From Flavobacterium piscinae (GTDB lineage: Bacteria > Bacteroidota > Bacteroidia > Flavobacteriales > Flavobacteriaceae), in the NCBI RefSeq assembly GCF_004122145.1, contig NZ_SBKQ01000008.1, positions 120,361-184,360 of the forward strand: a stretch of DNA of 64,000 nucleotides, written 5' to 3'. Positions 45,036 through 53,947 of this stretch are shown piece after piece; position 1 is the first letter of the stretch, and each line of letters opens with the position of its first letter. A program made the translations under genes and the position numbers. A model generated the notes under the pieces. It ran no database searches, had not been told where the DNA came from, and saw only the letters and a program-made list of their open reading frames with translations.

Positions 45036-47456
45036 ATGGACACAGAAAATTGTTTCCATTGTGGTAATGAAATTAATAAAAAAGACGAAATTATTTTTGA
45101 CGAAAAAAGTTTTTGTTGCAATGGTTGCAAAACCGTTTACGAAATTTTCAGTCAAAATGATTTATCGTGTTATTATGATTTTCAGGCAGCTCCGGGTGCC
45201 ACACCACAAGATATACAAGGTAAATATGATTTTTTAGACAATGAAGACATTGTTATTAAACTTCTCGAATTCCAAGAGGATACAACTCATATTGTTTCAC
45301 TCTACATTCCGCATATACACTGTAGTTCGTGTATTTGGATTTTGGAAAATCTACAGAAACTTCAGCAGGGAATAATTACTTCTCAAGTAAATTTTCCTGA
45401 GAAAAAAGTCCGTGTCACTTTTCATCCTGAACAAACTTCTTTGAAGAAAATTGTCGAATTATTGAGTTCAATCGGTTATGAACCGTATATCAGTTTAGAG
45501 AATTTTGATAATGGAAAAAAAGACATCGACCGCAGTTTAATTTATAAAATCGGTGTAGCCTTTTTTTGTTTCGGGAACATCATGTTGCTTTCTTTTCCGG
45601 AATATTTTGAAGTAGAGGAATATTGGATTAACGAATACCGAGGATTTTTCCGTTGGTTGATTTTCGGAATTTCATTGCCATCTTTCTTTTATTCCGCCAG
45701 TGGCTATTATGTTTCAGCTTACAAAAGTATAAAATCAGGATTCTTGAACATTGATATCCCAATCGCATTGGGAATTGTAGTGATGTTTGTCAGAAGTACA
45801 ATTGATATCGTCTTCGATTATGGTCAAGGTTTTTTTGACAGTATGACCGGACTCATCTTTTTTATGTTGTTGGGAAAATTATTTCAACAAAAAACCTACG
45901 CATTTCTCTCTTTTGAACGCGATTATAAATCCTATTTCCCAATTGCGATTACTAAAGTTTTAGCCGATGGTTCAGAAACGTCTGTTCAAGTATATGACAT
46001 TCAAAAAGGAGATCGACTTTTAATCCGAAATCAGGAATTAATTCCGGTGGATGGAATTTTAATTTCCGAAAAAGCATCCATTGACTACAGTTTTGTGACC
46101 GGAGAAGCGGTTGCCATCGAAAAAAAATCGGGTGATAAAATCTATGCCGGGGGAAAACAAGTGGGGAAAATTATCGAAATGGAAGTGCTTTTTTCTGTTT
46201 CACAAAGTTATCTTACCCAATTGTGGAGCAACGACGTTTTTCAGAAAAAAGTGGAAGTAAAACACAAAACGGTAACTGATAAAATCAGTCGTTATTTCAC
46301 ACCGGCTTTACTTAGTTTGGCAATTGTTTCATTTTTGTTTTGGATTTTAATCGATACCAATACAGCCTTTAATGTGTTTACGGCGATATTGATTGTAGCT
46401 TGTCCTTGTGCTTTGGCATTAACCGCTCCTTTTACGTTGGGCAATGTGCTTCGAATTTTAGGTAAACGAAAATTCTATCTCAAAAACGCCACCGTAATTG
46501 AACAATTGGCTCAAGTAGATACCTTGGTTTTTGACAAAACAGGAACGATTACCACCAATAAAAAAACGGCTATTACATACGAAGGCATTCCTTTGAGCGA
46601 ACAAGAATTGAAATTGCTGAACAACGCACTCAGAGGTTCCAATCATCCATTGAGCAGAAGGTTATATGATTTTATTCCTGCCCAAGCGAAAGTAAATCCC
46701 ACCCATTTTGAAGAAATAATAGGGAAAGGAATTTTTGCCGAAATAGAAGGCAATACCATCAAATTAGGCTCATCACAGTTTTTAAAAACGATGACGGAGA
46801 ATACACATAAAAAAACCAAAGTACATGTGGAAATTAATGGGGTTTACAAAGGAAGTTATGTGTTTAATAATCAATACAGAGAAGGGTTAGAGCAATTGTT
46901 TTTTCAATTAGCTAAAAAATACAATTTAGTTATCTTATCCGGTGACAATGATGGCGAACGTAAGATTTTAGAAAAAATGTTACCTGAAACGACCACTTTA
47001 GTATTCAATCAAAAACCGGAAGAAAAATTGCAATACATCGAGAACCTTCAAAAACAAGGTAAAAATGTCATGATGATTGGCGATGGATTAAACGATTCCG
47101 GTGCCTTGGCTCAAAGTAATATTGGTATTTCAATTTCAGAAAATGTGAATGTTTTTTCACCGGCGTGCGACGGCATTTTAGATGCTTCTCAATTTTCTGC
47201 AATCGGTTTTTTTATGCAGTATTCCAAAAACGCCATGAAAACAATTTACATGAGTTTTGGTCTTTCTTTAACTTATAATTTGGTAGGATTGAGTTTTGCT
47301 GTAACCGGAAATTTATCTCCTCTTGTAGCCGCGATTATCATGCCATTAAGTACAATTACAATTGTGAGTTTTGTAACGATTATGACCAATCTTTACGCAC
47401 GAAACCCGCTACTCAAAACTAAAATTAATAAGCATGACAAATATCATGTTTTATAA
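45036..47456 (+). CDS. ccoI: Copper-translocating P-type ATPase for cbb3 oxidase (CcoI/FixI)
   Basis: An 806-residue P1B ATPase. An N-terminal zinc-ribbon-like segment (CFHCGNEINKKDEI, CCNGCKTVYEIF) is followed by an HMA-like domain with HIHCSSCIWILENL. Eight membrane segments follow, with the CPC metal site VACPCALAL, the actuator segment FVTGEAVAIEK, the phosphorylation site FDKTGTITT, and GDGLNDSGALA. It exports copper for CcoN assembly. Its last codons contain a second FNR-like dyad that serves the downstream oxidase genes. Confidence 0.95.
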   Translation: MDTENCFHCGNEINKKDEIIFDEKSFCCNGCKTVYEIFSQNDLSCYYDFQAAPGATPQDIQGKYDFLDNEDIVIKLLEFQEDTTHIVSLYIPHIHCSSCIWILENLQKLQQGIITSQVNFPEKKVRVTFHPEQTSLKKIVELLSSIGYEPYISLENFDNGKKDIDRSLIYKIGVAFFCFGNIMLLSFPEYFEVEEYWINEYRGFFRWLIFGISLPSFFYSASGYYVSAYKSIKSGFLNIDIPIALGIVVMFVRSTIDIVFDYGQGFFDSMTGLIFFMLLGKLFQQKTYAFLSFERDYKSYFPIAITKVLADGSETSVQVYDIQKGDRLLIRNQELIPVDGILISEKASIDYSFVTGEAVAIEKKSGDKIYAGGKQVGKIIEMEVLFSVSQSYLTQLWSNDVFQKKVEVKHKTVTDKISRYFTPALLSLAIVSFLFWILIDTNTAFNVFTAILIVACPCALALTAPFTLGNVLRILGKRKFYLKNATVIEQLAQVDTLVFDKTGTITTNKKTAITYEGIPLSEQELKLLNNALRGSNHPLSRRLYDFIPAQAKVNPTHFEEIIGKGIFAEIEGNTIKLGSSQFLKTMTENTHKKTKVHVEINGVYKGSYVFNNQYREGLEQLFFQLAKKYNLVILSGDNDGERKILEKMLPETTTLVFNQKPEEKLQYIENLQKQGKNVMMIGDGLNDSGALAQSNIGISISENVNVFSPACDGILDASQFSAIGFFMQYSKNAMKTIYMSFGLSLTYNLVGLSFAVTGNLSPLVAAIIMPLSTITIVSFVTIMTNLYARNPLLKTKINKHDKYHVL

Positions 47457-47477
47457 AAAGCAGTCAAATTAACTTTG
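47434..47477 (+). promoter_or_regulatory. FNR-like operator and -7 element of ccoS-NOQP
   Basis: ATGACAAATATCAT (47434-47447), identical to the site before ccoI, lies inside the end of ccoI. The -7 element TAACTTTG (47470-47477) is centred exactly 33 bp downstream, giving the oxidase genes their own FNR-type promoter. Confidence 0.72.
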
Positions 47478-47495
47478 TTAACATAAATTTAAGGT

Positions 47496-47690
47496 ATGAG
47501 CGTCATTTACATTTTAATCACTATCAGCATCATTGTGGCCGTATTTTTTCTTTATGCTTTTATTAAAGCAGTTAGAAGCGGTCAGTATGATGATGATTAT
47601 ACTCCTTCCGTCAGAATGCTTTTTGACGATGAACTCAAAATAAAAACCAACAAAAAACCAATACAAACAATTAAAGAAAAACAAGTATAA
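47496..47690 (+). CDS. ccoS: cbb3 oxidase assembly protein CcoS
   Basis: A 64-residue protein with one transmembrane helix (MSVIYILITISIIVAVFFLY), then the CcoS motif FIKAVRSGQYDDDYTPSVRM. CcoS is needed to insert haem and copper into CcoN. It sits 2 bp upstream of ccoNO. Confidence 0.93.
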   Translation: MSVIYILITISIIVAVFFLYAFIKAVRSGQYDDDYTPSVRMLFDDELKIKTNKKPIQTIKEKQV

Positions 47691-47692
47691 TT

Positions 47693-49882
47693 ATGGAGAT
47701 GCAACAATTTTATTACGACAACAAAATTGTAAAGAAGTTCCTCTACGCCTGTATCGTCTTTGGAGTAGTCGGAATGTTAGTAGGCCTCATTTTGGCCATC
47801 CTGTTTTTATTTCCCAATTTAACCGATGGAATTTCGTTCCTAAGTTTTGGTAGATTAAGACCTTTACATACCAATGCAGTAATCTTTGCTTTTGTGGGTA
47901 ACGCCATTTTTGCCGGTGTCTATTATTCCATGCAACGATTATTGAAAACCAGAATGTACAGTGATTTGTTAAGCAATATCAACTTCTGGGGATGGCAATT
48001 AATTATTGTTGCCGCTGCCATCACTTTACCTTTAGGGTATTCAACTTCAAAAGAATATGCCGAATTAGAATGGCCAATCGACATTGCCATTGCTCTAATT
48101 TGGGTAGTGTTTGGTATCAACATGATTATGACTATCATCAAACGGAGAGAACGTCATATTTATGTAGCGATTTGGTTTTATATTGCCACGTTCGTTACCG
48201 TTGCGGTGCTTCATATTTTTAACAGTTTGGAACTTCCTGTATCAGCTTTAAAAAGTTATTCGGTGTATGCCGGTGTGCAAGATGCTCTGGTACAATGGTG
48301 GTATGGACATAATGCGGTGGCATTCTTCTTAACGACTCCGTTTTTAGGTTTGATGTATTATTTTGTACCTAAAGTGGCCAATCGTCCTGTGTATTCATAC
48401 CGATTGTCAATCATCCACTTTTGGTCGTTGATTTTCATCTACATTTGGGCTGGACCTCACCATTTATTATATTCCGCCTTACCGGATTGGGCTCAAAATT
48501 TAGGAGTTGTTTTCTCAGTGATGTTGATTGCTCCATCTTGGGGGGGGATGATTAACGGATTACTGACATTAAGAGGAGTTTGGGACAAAGTGAGAACCGA
48601 TGCCGTTTTGAAATTCTTTGTAGTGGGTATTACCGGATATGGTATGGCCACATTTGAAGGACCAATGCTTTCGCTTAAAAACGTAAACGCAATTGCTCAC
48701 TTTACCGATTGGATTATTGCTCACGTGCACGTGGGTGCCTTAGCTTGGAACGGATTCATGACCTTTGGTATGATTTATTGGTTGATTCCTCGTATGACCA
48801 AAACCAAATTGTATTCTGAAAAATTAGCCAATTTCCATTTTTGGATTGGAACATTAGGAATTGTTTTATATGCTTTACCATTATATGTTGCCGGATTTAC
48901 ACAAGCTTCTATGTGGAAACAATTCAACCCTGATGGAACATTGGTGTATGGAAACTTCTTAGAAACGGTTACCCAAATCATGCCAATGTATTGGATGCGT
49001 GCCATCGGTGGAACACTTTATGTGACCGGTTTAATCGTGTTAGTATACAATGTTGTAAAAACAGTTGCCGCCGGTTCCAAAGTAGAAGACGAATTAGCGG
49101 AAGCCCCTGCTTTAGCTGTCATTTCTTCCAGAAGAATGAAAGGTGAAAAATGGCATTCTTGGTTAGAAAGAAGACCTATTCAATTTACAGTATTGTCATT
49201 AGTGGCTATTTTAATTGGTGGTATCATACAAATTATACCAACAATTGTAGTAAAATCGAATATACCAACAATTGCTTCCGTTAAACCATATACTCCGTTA
49301 GAATTAGAAGGCCGCGATTTATACATCCGCGAAGGTTGTGTAGGTTGTCACTCACAAATGATTCGTCCGTTCCGTTCTGAAGTGGAACGCTATGGTGAAT
49401 ATTCAAAAGCGGGTGAATATGTGTATGATCATCCATTCTTATGGGGTTCCAAACGTACCGGTCCTGATTTAAAACGTTTAGGTGGAAAATACAATGATAA
49501 TTGGCATTTTAATCACATGTGGGATCCGCAAAGTACCTCTCCGGGTTCGATTATGCCGGGCTACAAATGGTTATATGATAATAAACCAATGGATTATTCT
49601 CAAATTGAGAAAAAAATGGAAGTGATGGTGACATTGGGTGTTCCCTACACTCCTGAAGAAATTGCTAATGCCAGAAAATCAATTGATGAACAAGCTGCTC
49701 AAATTGAGAAAAATTTACATGCTGATCCTGATTTTGTAAAATCGTATGAAGAAAGTAAAAAGAATGCAGCTACACGTGGTGAAGAGTTCGTTGCTATGAA
49801 AGACAGAGAAATTACTGCTCTTATTGCTTACTTACAACGACTTGGTACAGATATTAAAGTTAAAGAAACTGCTCAAAAATAA
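47693..49882 (+). CDS. ccoN: Fused cbb3 cytochrome c oxidase subunits I and II (CcoN-CcoO)
   Basis: A 729-residue protein. Residues ~1-480 are CcoN with twelve or so membrane helices and the haem/copper histidines, e.g. RLRPLHTNAVIFAFVGNA, QWWYGHNAVAFFLT, WAGPHHLLYS and TDWIIAHVHVGALAW. After a linker and an anchor helix (~residues 500-520), a CcoO domain carries one haem c site REGCVGCHSQMIRPF. The fusion is usual in Bacteroidetes. It reduces O2 with high affinity in the inner membrane. Confidence 0.95.
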   Translation: MEMQQFYYDNKIVKKFLYACIVFGVVGMLVGLILAILFLFPNLTDGISFLSFGRLRPLHTNAVIFAFVGNAIFAGVYYSMQRLLKTRMYSDLLSNINFWGWQLIIVAAAITLPLGYSTSKEYAELEWPIDIAIALIWVVFGINMIMTIIKRRERHIYVAIWFYIATFVTVAVLHIFNSLELPVSALKSYSVYAGVQDALVQWWYGHNAVAFFLTTPFLGLMYYFVPKVANRPVYSYRLSIIHFWSLIFIYIWAGPHHLLYSALPDWAQNLGVVFSVMLIAPSWGGMINGLLTLRGVWDKVRTDAVLKFFVVGITGYGMATFEGPMLSLKNVNAIAHFTDWIIAHVHVGALAWNGFMTFGMIYWLIPRMTKTKLYSEKLANFHFWIGTLGIVLYALPLYVAGFTQASMWKQFNPDGTLVYGNFLETVTQIMPMYWMRAIGGTLYVTGLIVLVYNVVKTVAAGSKVEDELAEAPALAVISSRRMKGEKWHSWLERRPIQFTVLSLVAILIGGIIQIIPTIVVKSNIPTIASVKPYTPLELEGRDLYIREGCVGCHSQMIRPFRSEVERYGEYSKAGEYVYDHPFLWGSKRTGPDLKRLGGKYNDNWHFNHMWDPQSTSPGSIMPGYKWLYDNKPMDYSQIEKKMEVMVTLGVPYTPEEIANARKSIDEQAAQIEKNLHADPDFVKSYEESKKNAATRGEEFVAMKDREITALIAYLQRLGTDIKVKETAQK

Positions 49883-49887
49883 TTGTT

Positions 49888-50061
49888 ATGCTCAAGTTTA
49901 TTAAAGGTCATATGGACAGTATCTCCGGGATAGAGATTTATCCGATTATTTCGCTCAGCATTTTCTTCATCTTCTTTGCTTTACTTTTATTTTGGGTATT
50001 CACTTATAGCAAAGAAAAAATTAATGAATTAAGTGATATCCCTTTAAAAGAAGATAATTAG
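49888..50061 (+). CDS. ccoQ: CcoQ-like small subunit
   Basis: A 57-residue protein, MLKFIKGHMDSISGIEIYPI followed by one transmembrane helix (SLSIFFIFFALLLFWVFTYS) and a charged tail. Its position between ccoNO (5-bp gap) and ccoP (22-bp gap) and its single helix identify it as a CcoQ/FixQ subunit. CcoQ stabilises the oxidase in other bacteria. Confidence 0.85.
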   Translation: MLKFIKGHMDSISGIEIYPIISLSIFFIFFALLLFWVFTYSKEKINELSDIPLKEDN

Positions 50062-50083
50062 TTAACCTTATTAGTTGTAAAAT

Positions 50084-51040
50084 ATGAAAAAATTAATTCC
50101 ATCATACGTTCGTGTTCCGTTGATTTTTGCCCTTGTAATGGGTGCAATGGAATATTTTATTGACTCCGGCGATAAGCCTGCATTTATAGAATACCCTATG
50201 GTAGCTTTGTTTTTAGGGGTTTTCTTATTCCTGTTAGTTGCTATAGAAATTGTGGTAAGTGCCGTTGATAAAGTTACTTATCATTTACTTTCTGAGGAAC
50301 AGAAAAAACAATTGGAAGAAGCACAATCATTACCATTTACAGAAAGTGCTTTTTATCAAGGAATCATGAAAAAATTAACCCGTTCTAAAGAAATTGAAGA
50401 AGAACATGATGTAATGTTAGATCATGATTATGATGGCATCAAAGAATTGGACAATGTGCTACCTCCTTGGTGGGTGAATTTATTCTACTTAACCATCATT
50501 TTTGCTTTTGTCTATTTGGTAAGGTTCCATATTTTCAACGACTATGACCAAGCTTCTGAATTTGAAACAGAAATGGCCATTGCTAAAGCAGAAGTTGAAA
50601 AATACAAACTAACGGCACCTGATTTAATGGATAAAGAAAAAGTAACACTTTTAACGGATGCTACTGCTTTGGCTGAAGGAAAATCAATTTTTGAAGCAAA
50701 ATGTGTGGCTTGTCACAAAGCGGATGGCGGTGGTTCTATCGGACCAAACCTCACCGATAACCACTGGATTTTGGGCGGTGGAATCAAAAATGTGTTCAAT
50801 ACCATTATGGAAGGTGGTCGTGAGGGAAAAGGGATGGTGCCTTGGAAAACAGAAATCAAACCCTCTGATATTCAAAAAGTGGCCAGTTATGTGTTGTCTT
50901 TACAAGGAACTAATCCAAAAGAGGGTAAAGCTCCTGAGGGCGATGTTTGGGTAGATGAAAATGCTACAAAAACAGAAACAATCAAAGATACTACTGTTAC
51001 CGATACCACAAAGACAGAAATTGTAGCGGTAGTAAAATAA
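50084..51040 (+). CDS. ccoP: cbb3 oxidase subunit III (CcoP), mono-haem
   Basis: A 318-residue protein. The FixP N-terminal domain has DHDYDGIKELDNVLPPWWVN (residues ~117-136), with membrane helices on both sides. One cytochrome c domain has EAKCVACHKADGGGSIGPNL and the Met ligand in GKGMVPWKTE. Canonical proteobacterial CcoP has two haem sites; only one CxxCH is present here, as in many Bacteroidetes. The C-terminal tail is rich in T, D and K. Confidence 0.93.
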   Translation: MKKLIPSYVRVPLIFALVMGAMEYFIDSGDKPAFIEYPMVALFLGVFLFLLVAIEIVVSAVDKVTYHLLSEEQKKQLEEAQSLPFTESAFYQGIMKKLTRSKEIEEEHDVMLDHDYDGIKELDNVLPPWWVNLFYLTIIFAFVYLVRFHIFNDYDQASEFETEMAIAKAEVEKYKLTAPDLMDKEKVTLLTDATALAEGKSIFEAKCVACHKADGGGSIGPNLTDNHWILGGGIKNVFNTIMEGGREGKGMVPWKTEIKPSDIQKVASYVLSLQGTNPKEGKAPEGDVWVDENATKTETIKDTTVTDTTKTEIVAVVK

Positions 51041-51046
51041 AAAAAA

Positions 51047-51072
51047 CAAATCCCGGTGTAAATCGGGATTTG
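51047..51072 (+). terminator. Hairpin between ccoP and ccoG
   Basis: Perfect 9-bp stem CAAATCCCG / CGGGATTTG with an 8-nt loop. Only a weak T tract follows, so it may be a partial terminator or mRNA processing/stabiliser site inside the cco cluster. Confidence 0.6.
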
Positions 51073-51093
51073 TAAAATCTAAATTTTTAAGGT

Positions 51094-52512
51094 ATGAGCA
51101 AGTTACCCGACGAAAGTTTTAGAGATACCATTGGTACCATTAATAAAGAAGGCAAAAGAGCATTTATTTTTCCTAAAAAACCGAAAGGACCTTTTTACGA
51201 TAAACGAAAACTCTTGAGTTATTTTTTGTTGGTGTTCTTATTGGCAGCTCCTTTTGTCAAAATTAACGGACATCAGTTTTTGATGTTCAATGTATTAGAA
51301 AGAAGATTTAATATTTTCAGTTTTCCTTTTTGGCCTCAGGATTTTCACTTATTTGTGATTTCCATGATTATTGGTGTGGTAGGGTTGGCATTGTTTACAG
51401 TAGTTTTTGGTAGAATTTTTTGTGGATGGTTTTGTCCGCAGACCATTTTTATGGAAATGGTCTTTCGCCGAATCGAATATTGGATTGATGGCGATAGAGG
51501 AGCACAAATTCGTTTGCAAAAACAAGAATGGAATGCAGAAAAAATCAGAAAAAGAGTGACCAAATGGATTATCTTTTTTGTGATTTCGTTCTTAATAGCC
51601 AATGTTTTTTTAGCCTATTTGGTCAGTAGTGATCGGTTGTTGTTAATGATAAAAGAAGGTCCTGCCTTACACACCAGCACTTTAATAGCCTTATTGATTT
51701 TTACAGCCGTATTTTATTTTGTATTTGCTTGGTTCAGAGAACAAGTGTGTATTATTGCTTGTCCATATGGCAGAATGCAAGGCGTTTTGTTAGACAATAA
51801 ATCCATTAATGTGGCCTACGATCACGTTCGTGGTGAAAAAGAATTGGGCAGAGCAAAATTCAATAAACAAGAAGACAGAGCTGCCACCGGAAAAGGCGAT
51901 TGTATCGATTGTAAGCAATGTGTACATGTTTGTCCCACCGGAATAGATATTCGCAATGGAACACAACTAGAATGTATTAATTGCACCGCTTGTATTGACG
52001 AATGCGATACCATCATGGAAAGCGTAGGATTATCTAAAGGATTAATTCGTTACGCCAGTGAAGATGAGATTGTTAAAAAAGAAAAATTTGTCTTTACTAC
52101 TAGAATGAAAGGTTATACCGCTGTGTTAACCATTTTAATTGGCGTCTTAATCGGTATGTTGTTTTTAAGAAATGATGTCGAAGCAACAGTACTGCGACTT
52201 CCGGGTCAATTGTTTGAACACAAAGGTGAAAATATCAGCAATGTGTACACCTATAAAATTGTCAATAAAACCACAAAGCAATTTGAAGCAGTGACATTTA
52301 AATTGGTGGAACCAAAAGGTGAAATTATTCTGGTTGGTAAACCAAAAATCAAGGTAAAACCGGATGGAATTGCCAAAGGAACCTTATTTATCGAAATCAA
52401 TCCGGCCTACATTGAAGGCGATAAAATAAAATTAAAAATTGAAGTGTATGATGGTGAAAATCTTATAGAAACAGCTACTACTAACTTCATGGGGCCTAGA
52501 AGCTTTAATTAA
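51094..52512 (+). CDS. ccoG: cbb3 oxidase accessory protein CcoG
   Basis: A 472-residue membrane-bound ferredoxin-like protein. Helices lie at ~45-60, ~90-110, ~160 and ~200. Conserved Cys motifs are FCGWFCPQTIFMEM and IIACPYGRMQG. A 2[4Fe-4S] domain follows (CIDCKQCVHVCPTGID and CINCTACIDECD), then a C-terminal Ig-like domain. CcoG reduces copper during cbb3 assembly in Rhodobacter. The order of genes I-S-NO-Q-P-G-H is complete here. Confidence 0.95.
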   Translation: MSKLPDESFRDTIGTINKEGKRAFIFPKKPKGPFYDKRKLLSYFLLVFLLAAPFVKINGHQFLMFNVLERRFNIFSFPFWPQDFHLFVISMIIGVVGLALFTVVFGRIFCGWFCPQTIFMEMVFRRIEYWIDGDRGAQIRLQKQEWNAEKIRKRVTKWIIFFVISFLIANVFLAYLVSSDRLLLMIKEGPALHTSTLIALLIFTAVFYFVFAWFREQVCIIACPYGRMQGVLLDNKSINVAYDHVRGEKELGRAKFNKQEDRAATGKGDCIDCKQCVHVCPTGIDIRNGTQLECINCTACIDECDTIMESVGLSKGLIRYASEDEIVKKEKFVFTTRMKGYTAVLTILIGVLIGMLFLRNDVEATVLRLPGQLFEHKGENISNVYTYKIVNKTTKQFEAVTFKLVEPKGEIILVGKPKIKVKPDGIAKGTLFIEINPAYIEGDKIKLKIEVYDGENLIETATTNFMGPRSFN

Positions 52513-52534
52513 TCTTCTTGCTTTAGCTAACTTT

Positions 52535-52554
52535 CATCGGACTTCAGTCCGATG
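52535..52554. repeat. REP-like perfect palindrome
   Basis: A 20-bp perfect palindrome with CATCGGACT stems, flanked by further complementary TTAGC/GCTAA bases, lies between ccoG and the FixH gene. GGACTTCAGTCC-type hairpins are common dispersed elements in Flavobacteria; comparison with the genome would confirm it. Confidence 0.5.
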
Positions 52555-52572
52555 CTAAAAAAAATAAATATT

Positions 52573-53019
52573 ATGAAAATCAACTGGGGAACAGCCATTG
52601 TAATCGCATTTGGACTATTTATGACATTCATCTTATACTTTGTATTCAAAGTGCAATCGGATAGTAAATACGATAATGAATTAGTAGTGCAAGAATACTA
52701 TAAGCAAGAGCTTGTTTTTGAAAAACAAATGGAAAAAGAGCAAAATGATAAAAATTTAGCTCAACCCGTACAGATTATATCTCAGGAGGAAGGACTAAAA
52801 ATCGTCTTCCCAACCGATATGGATATTAGTAAAATCAAAGGAAAAGTGTCCCTTTACCGACCGTCAAACCAAAAACTGGATTTTGAAGTTCCTATTTCAC
52901 TTTCCGGTCCACATTTGCTCATACCTAAAAACAATTTGGTGGGCGGTCGTTGGGACATTTCTATTGATTGGACGTATGACGGAAAAGAGATTTTAACGAA
53001 GAAAACTATTTATTTATAA
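52573..53019 (+). CDS. ccoH: FixH/CcoH family protein
   Basis: A 148-residue protein started at MKINWGTAIVIAFGLFMTFI. An upstream in-frame ATG at 52552 lies inside the REP-like palindrome and is unlikely. One N-terminal helix is followed by a periplasmic FixH domain (VVQEYYKQELVFEKQMEKEQ, LLIPKNNLVGGRWDISIDWT). FixH helps deliver CcoI-exported copper to the oxidase. Confidence 0.9.
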   Translation: MKINWGTAIVIAFGLFMTFILYFVFKVQSDSKYDNELVVQEYYKQELVFEKQMEKEQNDKNLAQPVQIISQEEGLKIVFPTDMDISKIKGKVSLYRPSNQKLDFEVPISLSGPHLLIPKNNLVGGRWDISIDWTYDGKEILTKKTIYL

Positions 53020-53022
53020 AAA

Positions 53023-53111
53023 GGTAATGGGTTATAGGTAATGGGTAATTGGTCAAAATCATCACCCATCATCCATCATCCATCATCCATCATCCATCAC
53101 CTATCACCACC
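53023..53111. repeat. Inverted pair of 7-bp-period arrays
   Basis: The left arm (53023-53050) has GGTAATG GGTTATA GGTAATG GGTAATT. The right arm (53060-53111) reads on the opposite strand as seven GRTGATR heptamers (GGTGATA GGTGATG GATGATG ...). The array begins 3 bp after the stop of the FixH gene and runs up to the ATG of the next gene. It contains no ORF. Confidence 0.8.
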
Positions 53112-53813
53112 ATGCTATACACCGCACTCCTTTTCGGATTAATCAGCAGCTTTCATTGCATCGGCATGTGTGGCCCGATTGCCATGATGATTCCTGTTAA
53201 CCGAAATAATGCGGCAAAAAGGATTTTTCAAATTTTCCTTTATCATCTTGGTAGATTGACAGCATATGGGATGTTGGGTTTGTTTTTCGGAATTTTAGGA
53301 AAAGGACTTTTTTTGGCCGGCTTACAGCAACAATTATCTGTTTTAGTTGGCATTTTGATGATACTTTTTGTCATTATTCCTGAAAAGAAAATGGCTCAAT
53401 ACAATTTTTCAAAACCCATTTATAAAGTTATTTCAAAAGTAAAAAGTCATTTGGGAGCACAATTCAAAAGGAAAACGTTTGATGCTTTATTCACGATGGG
53501 TTTATTAAACGGCTTCTTACCTTGCGGAATGGTCTATGCAGCACTTTTCGGAGCTATTGCCATGCAAAGTGAATGGTTAGGAGCAACCTATATGTTATTA
53601 TTCGGAATAGGAACTATCCCCATGATGAGTGCCGTGGTGTTGATCGCGAATTTTATAACTGTACCGGTTCGCAATAAAATTCAAAAAATGATTCCCATCA
53701 TGGTATTCATCATCGGGAGTTTATTCATAGTGAGAGGGATGGGATTGGATATCCCTTATCTTTCTCCAAAAACTACCTCATTAATTGTTCAAGCCAATCC
53801 GGATTGTCATTAA
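53112..53813 (+). CDS. SafE/TauE-like urease-accessory-type membrane protein
   Basis: A 233-residue protein started at the ATG at 53112; the longer frame runs through the repeat array. Six or so helices include TALLFGLISSFHCIGMCGPI with the H-C-x3-M-C-G-P motif and a second NGFLPCGMVYAALFG, features of the sulfite exporter/UreH-like (DsbD_2-type) family. In Bacteroidetes this gene ends the cco cluster, so a role in copper or thiol handling for cbb3 assembly is inferred. Confidence 0.85.
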   Translation: MLYTALLFGLISSFHCIGMCGPIAMMIPVNRNNAAKRIFQIFLYHLGRLTAYGMLGLFFGILGKGLFLAGLQQQLSVLVGILMILFVIIPEKKMAQYNFSKPIYKVISKVKSHLGAQFKRKTFDALFTMGLLNGFLPCGMVYAALFGAIAMQSEWLGATYMLLFGIGTIPMMSAVVLIANFITVPVRNKIQKMIPIMVFIIGSLFIVRGMGLDIPYLSPKTTSLIVQANPDCH

Positions 53814-53947
53814 GATTTTTTAGTTTTTCAGTTTTGGAAACGAGCAACCCTTAAAAGTTGTTCGTTTTCTTTTATAACCTGATGAAAGTCATGTTTTAAC
53901 TGCGTATTTAATCCGAAATTTATGGTATAATTTCTAAATGTACAGTT

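Noticed and set aside
50084..51040. Truncated CcoP lacking its second haem domain
   Set aside because: The N- and C-terminal parts are complete and mono-haem CcoP is normal in Bacteroidetes.
53049..53111. Longer start for the SafE-like protein through the heptamer array
   Set aside because: The extension encodes only repeat-derived His/Pro/Ser residues and precedes a natural start, MLYTALLFGLISSFHC.
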